From: an uncultured Trueperaceae bacterium
Lineage (GTDB): Bacteria; Deinococcota; Deinococci; Deinococcales; Trueperaceae
Reading direction: 5' to 3'
Assembly (NCBI GenBank): GCA_937911855.1
Contig: CALDPK010000255.1
Location: 1 to 6,819 of the forward strand
DNA length: 6,819 nucleotides
The notes under the pieces are model-generated. The model was not told the DNA's origin, did not search any database, and was given only the letters and a program-made list of their open reading frames with translations. Shown one piece after another: positions 1-6,010 of this stretch; the stretch's first letter is position 1; the number at the start of each line of letters is the position of its first letter. The position numbers were made by a program, and so were the translations under genes.

Positions 1-478
1 ACAGCTCGGCTGGGACGAGAAGGATCCGAAGCGGACCAACAGGCCCGACGCCGGACACTTCAAGGCCCATGACGCTGCACCGCAGCGCCACCTCATCGAA
101 TTCCGTGACTACGCCCCCGAAGGCGACACCGTCACGGTAGACATCTTCGAAGCCGGCCAGCACGTCGACGTGACCGGAACCAGCAAGGGCCGCGGCACCT
201 CCGGTGTCATGCGCCGCTGGAACTTCTCCGGCATGCCGCGTACGCACGGCACGAAGAAGAAGCACCGCCACGGCGGTTCAATCGGTCAGCGCAAGAACGC
301 TTCCCGCGTGTGGAAGGGCAAGAAAATGGCCGGCCGCATGGGTAACGAGCGCGTGACCACCCAGGCACTGGAACTTGTCGACGTCCGCGCCGACGAGAAC
401 CTCCTCCTGATCAAGGGTGCCATCCCCGGCCCCAAGGGCGGTCTGGTAATCGTCCGTCAGAACAGGAAGGACAAATAA
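1..478 (+). CDS. rplC: 50S ribosomal protein L3, 5'-truncated
   Basis: L3 is one of the first proteins to bind 23S rRNA and helps organise the peptidyl-transferase region through a long central loop. The window opens inside the gene: reading from position 2 gives 158 residues up to the TAA at 476–478, so roughly the first quarter of a usual ~205–210 residue protein is missing. The part seen contains the conserved RWNF stretch, the THGTKKKHRHGGSIGQ loop and KGKKMAGRMGNERVT, all hallmarks of bacterial L3. The GTG at 170 is an internal valine codon, not a start, because the matching L3 sequence continues upstream of it. rplD follows after 3 nt, the usual S10-operon order. The GSIGQRK form of the loop resembles Deinococcus L3 as I remember it. 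The identification is firm. Confidence 0.97.
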   Translation, partial: QLGWDEKDPKRTNRPDAGHFKAHDAAPQRHLIEFRDYAPEGDTVTVDIFEAGQHVDVTGTSKGRGTSGVMRRWNFSGMPRTHGTKKKHRHGGSIGQRKNASRVWKGKKMAGRMGNERVTTQALELVDVRADENLLLIKGAIPGPKGGLVIVRQNRKDK

Positions 479-481
479 GTC

Positions 482-1132
482 ATGTCGGTAACCATCAACG
501 TCATCGGCAGCGACCGCCAGGTCACGCTTGACCTGCCCGAGCCCCGCGAGTCAATCCTGCACGAGGTCGTGCGCTGGCAACTTGCCAAGCGCCGCCGCGG
601 TACTGCAGCAGCCAAGACCCGGAGCGCGGTAGTCGGTTCGAATGCCAAGATCTACCCGCAGAAGGGCACCGGTCGTGCCCGCCACGGCAACCGCAAAGCC
701 AACATCTTCGTCGGCGGCGGCACCGTGTTCGGTCCCGCACCACGCGATTACAGCTACACCCTTCCCAAGCGCACCCGCGCACTGGGCCTGGCAATGGCGC
801 TCAACGCCCGCGCCCAGGACGGCAAGCTGACCCTCGTGCAGGACTACGGCATCGAGAACGGCAAGACCAAGGAATTCCTCGCCTGGGCAGGCGAGAACGG
901 CTTCGACGGCAGCGAGCGCGTCCTGCTGGTCACCAGCAACGAGCTGTGCCGCCGCGCCGCCCGCAACCTGCCCTGGATCGGCATCCTCTCGCCGGCCGGC
1001 CTCAACGTCTACGACATCCTGCGTTACGATCACCTGATCCTCGACGCCGACATGATCGACGACAGCGAGCTGCACGACCATGAGCACGCCGAAGTGGAAG
1101 CTGCCGGCACCAACGGTGAGGTAGCCGTATGA
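482..1132 (+). CDS. rplD: 50S ribosomal protein L4
   Basis: L4 binds domain I of 23S rRNA, and its extended loop lines the nascent-peptide exit tunnel beside L22. This is a full-length 216-residue protein. Signature parts are WQLAKRRRGTA (residues 32–42), the tunnel-loop KGTGRARHG (61–69), GGGTVFGPAPRDY (78–90) and a late NVYDILRYDHLILD segment. The loop positions where macrolide-resistance changes are known in other bacteria look undisturbed. The protein ends in an acidic, His-containing tail (DDSELHDHEHAEVEAAG) beyond the usual core. The ATG at 482 is preceded by AGGAAGG (464–470) inside the end of rplC. The stop overlaps the rplW start as ATGA. In E. coli L4 also represses its own operon, but the leader that would show this lies outside the window. 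Confidence 0.98.
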   Translation: MSVTINVIGSDRQVTLDLPEPRESILHEVVRWQLAKRRRGTAAAKTRSAVVGSNAKIYPQKGTGRARHGNRKANIFVGGGTVFGPAPRDYSYTLPKRTRALGLAMALNARAQDGKLTLVQDYGIENGKTKEFLAWAGENGFDGSERVLLVTSNELCRRAARNLPWIGILSPAGLNVYDILRYDHLILDADMIDDSELHDHEHAEVEAAGTNGEVAV

Positions 1133-1422
1133 GCGTCAGCGCACACGACCTGATCCTGGCCCCGGTCCTCAGCGAGAAGGCCCTCATGGGCATCGCCGAC
1201 AGCCGCTACGTCTTCTACGTCCGCCCCGGCACCAACCGCGTTGCCGTGCGCAAGGCCGTCGAAGAAGTATTCAACGTCGACGTCATCAAGGTGAACCTGC
1301 TCAAGGTCCGCGGCAAGGACAAGACCCAGGGCCGTTTCACCGGCAAGACATCCGAGCGCCTCAAGGCGATCGTCACCCTGAAGCCCGGGCAGCGCATCGA
1401 GCAGCTCGACGGCCTCACCTAA
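1129..1422 (+). CDS. rplW: 50S ribosomal protein L23
   Basis: L23 sits at the mouth of the exit tunnel and is the docking site for trigger factor and the signal recognition particle. The 97-residue product has the family N-terminal motif APVLSEKA (residues 11–18), whose glutamate (E16) matches the chaperone-contacting residue known in E. coli. It also has the NRVAVRKAVEEVFNVDVIKVN core and the basic loop KVRGKDKTQGRFTGK that reaches into rRNA. Its length is normal. The ATG overlaps the rplD stop by 4 nt (ATGA, 1129–1132), with GAGG at 1118–1121 as a ribosome binding site, so translational coupling is likely. rplB starts 15 nt after its stop. Confidence 0.98.
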   Translation: MSVSAHDLILAPVLSEKALMGIADSRYVFYVRPGTNRVAVRKAVEEVFNVDVIKVNLLKVRGKDKTQGRFTGKTSERLKAIVTLKPGQRIEQLDGLT

Positions 1423-1432
1423 GGAGGGGAGG
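1421..1432 (+). promoter_or_regulatory. Strong tandem ribosome binding site of rplB
   Basis: Two overlapping Shine–Dalgarno matches lie between the rplW stop and the rplB start: AAGGAGG (1421–1427) and GGGGAGG (1426–1432). They sit 10 and 5 nt before the ATG at 1438. This is the longest anti-SD complement in the window and suggests efficient re-initiation on rplB. The sequence is directly visible; the strength is inferred. Confidence 0.8.
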
Positions 1433-1437
1433 AAACA

Positions 1438-2268
1438 ATGGCAAAGAAATATCGTCCGTATACGCCTTCCCGCCGGTTCATGACCACTGCGGATTTCTCG
1501 GAGATCACCAAGACCACTCCCGAGAAGTCACTGCTGGCACCAATCAAGAAGTCGGGCGGCCGTAACAACAAGGGCCGCATCACGAGCCGCTTCCGCGGCG
1601 GCGGCCACAAGCGCCGTTACCGCATGATCGACTTCAAGCGTCGTGACAAGGAAGGCGTAGTCGCCAAGGTTGCAGCGATCGAATACGATCCGAACCGCAC
1701 CGCGAACATCGCCCTCCTGCACTACCTTGACGGCGAGAAGCGTTACATCATCGCGCCTGACAAGCTTCCGGTCGGCACGCGCATCGTCGCGGGCCCCGAA
1801 GCCGAGCCGAACGTCGGCAACGCACTGCCTCTCCGGTTCATCCCGGTCGGTGCAGTCGTGCACGCCGTCGAGCTGGTCCCCGGCAAGGGCGCCCAGATGG
1901 CACGTTCCGCAGGCACGAGCGTCCAGGTTCAGGGCCGTGACGGCCTGTACGTCACGCTGCGCCTGCAGTCCGGTGAGCTCCGCCGCATCCACGGCGAGTG
2001 CTACGCCACCATCGGTTCCGTCGGCAATGCCGACCACAAGAACATCGTCGGCGGTAAGGCCGGCCGGTCCCGCTGGATGGGCCGCAAGCCGCATCAGCGT
2101 GGCGCTTCCATGAACCCTGTGGATCACCCCCACGGCGGTGGTGAAGGCCGCAGCTCTACCGGCAGACCGCCAGTCAGCCCCTGGGGCCAGCAGGCCAAGG
2201 GACTCAAGACCCGCAACAAGCGCAAGACCAGCTCGCGGTTCATCGTGCGGCGTCGGAAGGGTAAGTAA
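1438..2268 (+). CDS. rplB: 50S ribosomal protein L2
   Basis: L2 is a core 23S rRNA-binding protein needed for subunit association and peptidyl-transferase activity. The 276-residue product has the family's normal length. It starts MAKKYRPYTPSRR and has the N-terminal OB-fold stretch GRITSRFRGGGHKRRYR (46–62). The middle, SH3-like part contains NALPLRFIPVG (128–138) and ELVPGKGAQMARSAGTS (145–161). The C-terminal active-region motif NPVDHPHGGGEGR spans 226–238; its histidines (H230, H232) cover the site of the functionally important His229 of E. coli. The C-terminal tail is rich in Arg and Lys, as expected for an rRNA contact. A strong ribosome binding site precedes the ATG. Much of the sequence, for example the EYDPNR segment (83–88), resembles Deinococcus L2 as I remember it. 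Confidence 0.99.
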   Translation: MAKKYRPYTPSRRFMTTADFSEITKTTPEKSLLAPIKKSGGRNNKGRITSRFRGGGHKRRYRMIDFKRRDKEGVVAKVAAIEYDPNRTANIALLHYLDGEKRYIIAPDKLPVGTRIVAGPEAEPNVGNALPLRFIPVGAVVHAVELVPGKGAQMARSAGTSVQVQGRDGLYVTLRLQSGELRRIHGECYATIGSVGNADHKNIVGGKAGRSRWMGRKPHQRGASMNPVDHPHGGGEGRSSTGRPPVSPWGQQAKGLKTRNKRKTSSRFIVRRRKGK

Positions 2269-2271
2269 GAT

Positions 2272-2532
2272 ATGGCGCGTAGCCTCAAGAAGGGCCCGTT
2301 CATTGACGGCCACCTGCTCGACAAGGTCGATGCAGCAATCGAATCCGGTGACCGCAGGGTCATCCGCACCTGGAGCCGCCGGAGCACCATCGTCCCCGAG
2401 ATGGTCGGTCACACGTTCGGTGTCTACAACGGCAAGCAGCACGTACCGGTCTTCGTTCAGGAGAACATGGTCGGTCACAAGCTCGGTGAGTTCGCACCGA
2501 CCCGCAACTACCGCGGCCACGGGGGCAAGTAA
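2272..2532 (+). CDS. rpsS: 30S ribosomal protein S19
   Basis: S19 lies in the head of the 30S subunit, pairs with S13 and contacts the A-site region. The 86-residue product has the conserved start MARSLKKGPFIDGHLL, the central RTWSRRSTIVPEMVGHTFGVYNG split over residues 37–59, and the ending HKLGEFAPTRNYRGHGGK. These are characteristic of the family, and the length is typical for bacteria. The ATG at 2272 follows the rplB stop by 3 nt and is preceded by GGAAGGG (2255–2261) within the end of rplB. rplV begins 2 nt after the stop. Nothing is unusual about the gene. Confidence 0.98.
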   Translation: MARSLKKGPFIDGHLLDKVDAAIESGDRRVIRTWSRRSTIVPEMVGHTFGVYNGKQHVPVFVQENMVGHKLGEFAPTRNYRGHGGK

Positions 2533-2534
2533 CG

Positions 2535-2873
2535 ATGCCAGAAGCCGTCGCCAAGCTCACCATGCTGCGCAGCACCCCGCAGAAGACCCGCCTCGTCGCT
2601 GACCTGATCCGCGGCAAGGACGTGTCGATCGCGGAAGACATACTGCGCTTCACCAACCGCCGGGCCGCCCAGCCGATGCTCAAGCTTCTGCAGAGCGCCA
2701 AGGCCAACGCAGTGAACAACCACGACATGTTCGAGGACTCACTGTTCGTCAAGACCATAAAGGTCGACGAGGGCCCGACCCTCAAGCGTATGCTTCCGCG
2801 TGCCCGTGGTCGCGCTGACCTTCTGCGCAAGAGGACCTGCCACATCACGATCACGCTGGAGGAACGCGATTAA
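2535..2873 (+). CDS. rplV: 50S ribosomal protein L22
   Basis: L22 binds several 23S rRNA domains, and its long beta-hairpin lines the exit tunnel opposite L4. The 112-residue product contains RLVADLIRGK (19–28), LRFTNRRAAQPMLKLL (37–52), ANAVNNHDM (57–65), and the hairpin KRMLPRARGRADLLRKRTCH (84–103). The hairpin is intact at the positions where small deletions give macrolide resistance in E. coli. The usual N-terminal SPRKVR motif reads STPQKTR (13–19) here, a modest divergence. Only a weak G-run (2521–2525) precedes the ATG, which lies 2 nt after the rpsS stop, so coupling to rpsS translation is likely. The TAA overlaps the rpsC ATG by 1 nt (TAATG). Confidence 0.98.
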   Translation: MPEAVAKLTMLRSTPQKTRLVADLIRGKDVSIAEDILRFTNRRAAQPMLKLLQSAKANAVNNHDMFEDSLFVKTIKVDEGPTLKRMLPRARGRADLLRKRTCHITITLEERD

Positions 2874-3655
2874 TGGGTAACAAGATCAATCCACGCGGCC
2901 TGCGGCTCGGAATCAACCAGGTTGCCTCCGCCCGCTGGTACGCAAACACGAAGAACTATCCGAAACTGCTCGCACAGGATGACATCATCCGCAGCGTCGT
3001 GAAGAAGGACGTCGGTCACTCCGGCATCTCGCGCATCGACATCGAGCGTGCAGCAGACAACGTCAACGTGACGATCCACACGGCCAAGCCGGGTGTCGTC
3101 ATCGGCCGTGGTGGCGAGTCCATCAAACTGCTGCGTCAGAAGCTCTCCGACAGGATCGATGGCACCATCGCCGTCAACGTCCAGGAGATCAGCAACCCGA
3201 CCACCAACGCCATGCTCATCGCTCAGCGTCTGGCCGAGCAGCTCGAGCGTCGCTTCGCCTTCCGCCGCGCGATGAAGCAGGCTGTCCAGCGGACGATGGA
3301 AGCCGGCGCCAAAGGTGTTAAGATACGCTGCTCCGGTCGACTGGGCGGCAGTGAACAGGCCCGGCCCGACTGGTACTCCGACGGACGTGTCCCGCTGCAG
3401 ACCCTGCGCGCGGACATCGATTACGGTACTGCCGAGGCCAAGACAACCTACGGCATCATCGGCGTCAAGGTGTGGGTATTCCACGGCGAAGTAGTCGGCG
3501 ACAAGCAGCGCCGCGCAGCCGTCATCCCCCGCCCAAGACTGGACGAGGACAAGAAGCGCAAGCGCCGGCCACAGGCCAGGCGCCGGGGCGACCGTGGTGG
3601 GGCTGGCGACAGCCGCCGTCCGGAACGCGCCCGGGTAGCAAAGAGGGAGAGCTGA
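2873..3655 (+). CDS. rpsC: 30S ribosomal protein S3 with long basic tail
   Basis: S3 is in the 30S head at the mRNA entry tunnel and, with S4 and S5, helps unwind mRNA. The 260-residue product opens with MGNKINPRGLRLGI and has a KH RNA-binding domain with the GRGG loop at 78–81. The C-terminal domain includes SGRLGGSEQAR (154–164) and GRVPLQTLRADIDYG (171–185). R131, R132 and K135 fall where E. coli has the residues linked to mRNA unwinding. From about residue 218 it carries an Arg/Lys-rich, probably disordered tail, making it longer than the ~239-residue Thermus S3. GGAGGAA (2858–2864) lies 8 nt before the ATG, which overlaps the rplV stop by 1 nt. ERAADNV matches Thermus S3 from memory. Confidence 0.98.
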   Translation: MGNKINPRGLRLGINQVASARWYANTKNYPKLLAQDDIIRSVVKKDVGHSGISRIDIERAADNVNVTIHTAKPGVVIGRGGESIKLLRQKLSDRIDGTIAVNVQEISNPTTNAMLIAQRLAEQLERRFAFRRAMKQAVQRTMEAGAKGVKIRCSGRLGGSEQARPDWYSDGRVPLQTLRADIDYGTAEAKTTYGIIGVKVWVFHGEVVGDKQRRAAVIPRPRLDEDKKRKRRPQARRRGDRGGAGDSRRPERARVAKRES

Positions 3656-3658
3656 GCA

Positions 3659-4084
3659 ATGCTGCTGCCAAAGAGAGTCAAATACCGCAAGATGATGCGG
3701 GGGCGCATGCAGGGTGCCACCAAGGGAGGCGACTACGTCGCTTTCGGTGACTACGCCCTGGTAGCGCTCGAGCCGGCCTGGATCAAGTCCAACCAGATCG
3801 AGGCCTGCCGCATCACCATGAGCCGGCACTTCCGCCGTGGGGGCAAGATCTACATCCGGATTTTCCCGGACAAGCCCATCACCAAGAAGCCGCTCGAAGT
3901 CCGAATGGGTAAGGGCAAGGGCGCCGTTGACCACTGGGTCTCAGTAGTCAAGCCCGGCCGCATCCTGTTCGAAGTTGCCAACGTCACTGAGGCACAGGCC
4001 CGTGAGGCATTCCGCCTTGCGACCCACAAGCTGCCCATCAAGACCAAAATGGTAAGCCGCGAGGTCTACGATGAAATCCAGTGA
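3659..4084 (+). CDS. rplP: 50S ribosomal protein L16
   Basis: L16 helps form the A-site tRNA pocket of the 50S subunit and is incorporated late in assembly. The 141-residue product has the standard length. It begins MLLPKRVKYRKMMRGR and includes TKGGDYVAFGDYALVALEP (21–39), RHFRRGGKIYIRIFPDKP (56–73) and KKPLEVRMGKGKG (76–88). R82 in that last motif corresponds to the arginine that is hydroxylated in E. coli; whether it is modified here is unknown. The sequence is very close to Thermus L16 as I recall it, including the YDEIQ-type ending, and is one of the best clues to the phylum. GAGGGAGA (3643–3650) is the ribosome binding site. The last 14 nt overlap rpmC. Confidence 0.99.
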   Translation: MLLPKRVKYRKMMRGRMQGATKGGDYVAFGDYALVALEPAWIKSNQIEACRITMSRHFRRGGKIYIRIFPDKPITKKPLEVRMGKGKGAVDHWVSVVKPGRILFEVANVTEAQAREAFRLATHKLPIKTKMVSREVYDEIQ

Positions 4085-4274
4085 CATCCGCAAGCTCACC
4101 GCTGCCGACATCGAAGCTGAAGTGAAGCGTCGCCGTGAGGAACTCCTCGACCTGCGCTTCCAGTCGGCTGTAGGCCAGGCAGCCAACCCGCGGCGCATCC
4201 GCACCGCAAAACGCGAGATCGCCAGGCTCCTGACGATCAGCCGTGAAATGGAACTGTCGGGAGACAAGAAATGA
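4071..4274 (+). CDS. rpmC: 50S ribosomal protein L29
   Basis: L29 is a small two-helix protein beside L23 at the exit-tunnel rim. The 67-residue product has the family pattern: a first helix with KLTAADIEAEVKRRREELLDLRFQ (8–31) and a second with RRIRTAKREIARLLTISRE. The motif LRFQ...GQ...IR..KR.IARLLT is diagnostic. The start ATG lies inside the end of rplP, giving a 14-nt overlap in another frame, with GAGGT at 4061–4065 placed 5 nt before it. The stop overlaps the rpsQ start as ATGA. The length is normal, and the tight packing implies translational coupling with both neighbours. Confidence 0.97.
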   Translation: MKSSDIRKLTAADIEAEVKRRREELLDLRFQSAVGQAANPRRIRTAKREIARLLTISREMELSGDKK

Positions 4275-4516
4275 ACAAGGCTATTCAGGGAAGGGTCGTG
4301 AGCACCAAGGCCGACAAGACCGTAACGGTCCGCGTCGACCGTCGCTTCAAGCACCCGCTGTACGGCAAGGTCGTCAGCGTGGCCAAGAAGTACCTGGCTC
4401 ACGACGAGAACAACGAGTACGGCGATGGCGACATCGTGGAGATCATCTCCTCGCGTCCCATCAGCCGCCGCAAGCGCTTCGTGGTCACCCGCCTGATCGA
4501 GAAGGCAAGGGGCTGA
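4271..4516 (+). CDS. rpsQ: 30S ribosomal protein S17
   Basis: S17 is a primary 16S rRNA-binding protein with an OB fold, needed early in 30S assembly. The 81-residue product has the signature GRVVSTKADKTVTVRVDR (7–24), the HPLYGKVV strand (28–35), a DENNEYGDGDIVEI segment and the ending RPISRRKRFVVTRLIEKA. It lacks the long C-terminal extension that I recall in Thermus S17 (about 105 residues) and so looks like the common short form. GGGAG (4259–4263) lies 7 nt before the ATG, which shares 4 nt with the rpmC stop. Confidence 0.97.
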   Translation: MNKAIQGRVVSTKADKTVTVRVDRRFKHPLYGKVVSVAKKYLAHDENNEYGDGDIVEIISSRPISRRKRFVVTRLIEKARG

Positions 4517-4519
4517 GGT
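4515..4519 (+). promoter_or_regulatory. Ribosome binding site fixing the GTG start of rplN
   Basis: GAGGT overlaps the rpsQ stop codon and lies 5 nt before the GTG at 4525. Translation from this GTG gives MIQQESYLDVADNSGAR, the canonical L14 N-terminus, so the site and the homology agree on a non-ATG start. Confidence 0.75.
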
Positions 4520-4524
4520 AGACA

Positions 4525-4893
4525 GTGATTCAACAGGAATCTTACCTGGATGTAGCCGACAACTCCGGCGCACGCGTGATCCAGTGCATCCGTGTACTGG
4601 GTACCGGCCAGCAGTGGGTTGGCTCCGTCGGTGACATCATCGTCGCGTCCGTGAAGGACGCCCTTCCGCGCGCAGGTGTCAAGAAGGGTGACGTCATCAA
4701 GGCCGTCATCGTCCGCACCAAGAAGGAAATCAAGCGCAAGGACGGCACCTCGATCCGTTTCGACAGCAACGCTGCGGTAATTCTCAACGCCCAGAACGAA
4801 CCGCGTGGCACACGCGTCTTCGGACCGGTTGCCCGCGAACTGCGCGACAAGAAGTTCATGCGCATCGTATCCCTGGCTCCGGAGGTACTGTGA
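4525..4893 (+). CDS. rplN: 50S ribosomal protein L14 (GTG start)
   Basis: L14 is a universally conserved beta-barrel protein on the intersubunit face of 50S that forms bridges to 16S rRNA. The product is 122 residues, the usual length. Signatures are VADNSGARVIQCIRVL (10–25), GDIIVASVKDALPR (37–50), GDVIKAVIVRTKKEIKR (56–72), and the ending PRGTRVFGPVARELRDKKFM plus SLAPEVL. This ending is the same as I recall for Thermus. Translation starts at GTG rather than ATG; no in-frame ATG nearby gives a sensible N-terminus, and GAGGT is well placed upstream. It begins 8 nt after rpsQ, and its stop overlaps the rplX ATG by 1 nt (TGATG). Confidence 0.99.
   Translation: MIQQESYLDVADNSGARVIQCIRVLGTGQQWVGSVGDIIVASVKDALPRAGVKKGDVIKAVIVRTKKEIKRKDGTSIRFDSNAAVILNAQNEPRGTRVFGPVARELRDKKFMRIVSLAPEVL
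4881..4886 (+). promoter_or_regulatory. Ribosome binding site deciding the rplX start
   Basis: GGAGGT lies 6 nt before the ATG at 4893 but only 3 nt before an in-frame GTG at 4890. The spacing favours ATG 4893, making the protein one residue shorter than the longest reading frame. Confidence 0.75.
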
Positions 4894-5240
4894 TGGCAGC
4901 TGCACGTTCAACCGGCCGCAACACCCGCCTGAGGACCGGCGACAACGTCAAGGTCATCAGCGGCAAGCACAAGGGACAGTCCGGCAGGATCCTGTCCATC
5001 GACCGCGTCAAGAACCGCGTGTTCATCGAGAAGGTCAACGTCATCCGCAAGGCCCTGCGCCCCACGCAGGACAACCCCCAGGGTGGCTACCGTGAACAGG
5101 AAGCTTCGATCAACGCCAGCAACGTGATGGTCGTCGATCCGAAGTCCGGTGAACCGACCCGTATCGGCATGCAGTTCCTGGACGACGGCCGCAAGGTTCG
5201 CATCGCCCGCAAGAGCGGCGCGAGGCTGGACGAGGAATAA
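4893..5240 (+). CDS. rplX: 50S ribosomal protein L24 (cysteine-less form)
   Basis: L24 starts 50S assembly by binding the 5' end of 23S rRNA. From ATG 4893 the product is 115 residues; an in-frame GTG at 4890 is possible but badly spaced from GGAGGT. The KOW motif occupies about residues 15–42, with GDNVKVISGKHKGQSGRIL (16–34). NPQGGYREQEASINASNV (61–78) is the family's middle signature. The C-terminal part is where several bacteria, including Thermus as I recall, carry two CxxC pairs of a zinc ribbon. Here the equivalent positions read DPKSG (82–86) and ARKSG (105–109), so no metal-binding cysteines remain although the framework is kept. Deinococcus L24 also seems to lack them. rplE follows after 11 nt. 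Confidence 0.98.
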   Translation: MAAARSTGRNTRLRTGDNVKVISGKHKGQSGRILSIDRVKNRVFIEKVNVIRKALRPTQDNPQGGYREQEASINASNVMVVDPKSGEPTRIGMQFLDDGRKVRIARKSGARLDEE

Positions 5241-5244
5241 GGAG
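5239..5244 (+). promoter_or_regulatory. Ribosome binding site fixing the TTG start of rplE
   Basis: AAGGAG overlaps the rplX stop and lies 7 nt before TTG 5252. The next in-frame ATG is 30 codons downstream, inside conserved L5 sequence, so the TTG is the only plausible start. Confidence 0.75.
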
Positions 5245-5251
5245 AATCAAG

Positions 5252-5806
5252 TTGTCAGCATTCGACCCCAACCTGCCTATCCGCCAGCGCTACGCGGACA
5301 TCGTCCCCGAGCTGTCGGAGAAGTTTGAATACAAGAACGTCATGGCCGTCCCCAAGGTCACGAAGATCGTGATCAACATGGGTCTCGGCGAAGCCCGTGA
5401 CGACAGCAAGGTTCTGGAGCGCGCCTCCAGGGAACTTGCCAACATCACCCTGCAGCGCCCCGTGGTCACCAAGGCCAAGAAGAGCGTCTCGAACTTCAAG
5501 CTGCGTGCCGGCATGCCGGTAGGCATCAAGGTCACCCTGCGCGGCCAGCGCATGTGGGCCTTCCTCGACAAGCTCATCAACGTGGCACTGCCCCGCGTCC
5601 GTGACTTCCGCGGCATCCCGCCGAACAGCTTCGACGGCCGTGGCAACTACAACCTTGGCCTCAAGGAGCAGCTCATGTTCCCTGAAGTCAGCTACGACCA
5701 GGTCGATGCCATCCGCGGCATGGACATCTCAATCAGCACAACGGCCACGAATGACGAAGAAGCGCGCGCGCTTCTCGAAGCACTCGGCATGCCGTTCCGC
5801 AAGTAA
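5252..5806 (+). CDS. rplE: 50S ribosomal protein L5 (TTG start)
   Basis: L5 binds 5S rRNA, helps dock it into the 50S central protuberance, and contacts P-site tRNA. The 184-residue product has normal length. Conserved blocks are NVMAVPKVTKIVINMGLGEA (29–48), ITLQRPVVTKAKKSVSNFK (65–83), GMPVGIKVTLRG (87–98), LPRVRDFRGI (113–122), FDGRGNYNLGLKEQLMFPEV (127–146) and the TNDEEARALLEALGMPFRK ending. This ending resembles Thermus and Deinococcus L5 closely. The start codon is TTG with AAGGAG 7 nt upstream; the next in-frame ATG (residue 31) would remove conserved sequence. In E. coli, S8 represses the spc operon by binding near the rplE start, but I see no clear S8-site mimic here. rpsN follows after 18 nt. 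Confidence 0.98.
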   Translation: MSAFDPNLPIRQRYADIVPELSEKFEYKNVMAVPKVTKIVINMGLGEARDDSKVLERASRELANITLQRPVVTKAKKSVSNFKLRAGMPVGIKVTLRGQRMWAFLDKLINVALPRVRDFRGIPPNSFDGRGNYNLGLKEQLMFPEVSYDQVDAIRGMDISISTTATNDEEARALLEALGMPFRK

Positions 5807-5824
5807 AGCCACCCGAGGAGGAAC

Positions 5825-6010
5825 ATGGCCACCAAAGCACATATCGCCAAGTCCAAGCGCAAGCCGAAATTCAGCACGCGCCAGGTCAACCGCTGCCAGC
5901 GTTGCGGTCGATCACGCTCATTCCTGCGCGACTTCGGCCTCTGCCGGATTTGCGTCCGCGAACAGGCTCACGCCGGTCACCTGCCCGGTGTGACCAAGTC
6001 GAGCTGGTAA
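5825..6010 (+). CDS. rpsN: 30S ribosomal protein S14, zinc-binding type Z
   Basis: S14 is a late-binding protein of the 30S head beside S3 and S10. The 61-residue length and two CxxC pairs, C24/C27 (CQRC) and C40/C43 (CRIC), mark the short zinc-binding form (also named rpsZ) rather than the ~89–101 residue cysteine-free form. The conserved start ATKAHIAKSKRKPKF and ending GVTKSSW are both present. Thermus and Deinococcus use this form, consistent with the rest of the operon. GAGGAGGA (5815–5822) lies very close to the ATG at 5825. Unlike its neighbours, the gene is followed by a 77-nt untranslated gap before rpsH. Confidence 0.98.
   Translation: MATKAHIAKSKRKPKFSTRQVNRCQRCGRSRSFLRDFGLCRICVREQAHAGHLPGVTKSSW

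Noticed and set aside
170..172. GTG at 170 as the start of rplC
   Set aside because: Conserved L3-like sequence continues in frame upstream to the window edge, so this is an internal valine codon.
551..1087. Open frame of 178 codons on the minus strand
   Set aside because: It is entirely antisense to rplD, with low-complexity Val/Ala/Gly composition and no family resemblance.
1528..2520. Open frame of 330 codons on the minus strand
   Set aside because: It is antisense to rplB and rpsS, both certain genes, with Val/Ala/Asp-rich composition typical of a shadow of GC-rich coding sequence.
2870..3934. Long open frame of 354 codons on the minus strand
   Set aside because: It lies exactly antisense to rpsC and rplP and crosses their boundary. 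Its openness follows from the C-rich third codon positions of the genes opposite. It has no recognisable domain and no reason to be expressed.
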